This document shows, piece by piece, positions 6,150-6,234 of a stretch of 6,234 bases of DNA. Origin of the DNA: Casp-Chloro-G3 sp002816715 (GTDB lineage Bacteria; Chloroflexota; Dehalococcoidia; Lucifugimonadales; UBA3495). The translations under genes were made by a program, and so were the position numbers. The stretch covers positions 1-6,234 of the forward strand of contig JAQBUV010000115.1 in the NCBI GenBank assembly GCA_027623815.1, given 5' to 3'. The notes beneath the pieces are model-generated. The model searched no databases and had not been told where the DNA came from. It saw nothing but the letters and a program-made list of their open reading frames with translations. Within the stretch, counting starts at the first letter, position 1; each line of letters begins with the position of its first letter.

Positions 6150-6234
6150 GGATGAATTTAGGAAGATATAGAAAATATCTGCCAGGCTTTCAGGGCATGA
6201 GCAAGATACCAAACCATGTAAGTGCTCAGATTTG

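Noticed and set aside
6164..6180. AGATAT/ATATCT hairpin as a terminator or operator
   Set aside because: A six-base AT-only stem with no T-run and no confirmed adjacent gene is expected by chance.
6197..6234. Possible gene start MSKIPNHVSAQI running off the right edge, or a minus-strand C-terminus ending near 6160
   Set aside because: Only 12 codons are visible, the Shine-Dalgarno is poor, and the two strands cannot be told apart at this length. The next bases would settle it.

Overview
This window comes from a fairly GC-rich bacterial chromosome, probably Chloroflexota of the Dehalococcoidia/SAR202 type. That placement is an inference. It rests on a GGT-like amidohydrolase next to a large 'cyclase family' hydrolase, both recalled as common in that group, on the palindromic repeat family built on TGAGCTTGTCGAA, and on a short TAGGGGCGA/TCGCCCCTA hairpin. 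No rRNA, tRNA, CRISPR array, transposase or plasmid gene is visible. All five genes lie on the + strand.

Layout: (1) Bases 1-903 hold a 5'-truncated gene for a pentapeptide-repeat protein with a C-terminal TIR domain. (2) Bases 917-2635 hold a complete gamma-glutamyltranspeptidase-fold Ntn hydrolase, starting 13 bases after the TIR gene, with its Shine-Dalgarno overlapping the TIR stop codon. (3) Bases 2641-2710 hold a palindromic intergenic repeat. (4) Bases 2750-3292 hold a small unrecognised gene with an NTF2/SnoaL-like look. (5) Bases 3352-5040 hold a soluble KAP-family P-loop NTPase ending in 13 pentapeptide repeats. (6) Bases 5082-5996 hold a complete cyclase-family (kynurenine-formamidase-like) metal hydrolase. 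(7) Bases 5997-6234 contain no supported gene but carry a compact hairpin and a second, diverged copy of the palindromic repeat.

Two themes are interleaved. The GGT-like enzyme and the cyclase-family enzyme are catabolic amide/ester hydrolases. The TIR protein and the KAP NTPase look like signalling or conflict proteins. These two share the same C-[AD/N]-L-x-G pentapeptide module, encoded in both by nearly the same 15-base DNA unit (GCC-RAC-CTC-NNN-GGG) in the same codon phase. A KAP switch ATPase and a TIR effector joined by a common beta-helix module would make a plausible sensor/effector pair, and this is the best candidate here for an uncharacterised system. However, they are separated by 2.4 kb holding two unrelated-looking genes, and the TIR-pentapeptide architecture on its own is already familiar. 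Functional coupling is a hypothesis, not an observation.
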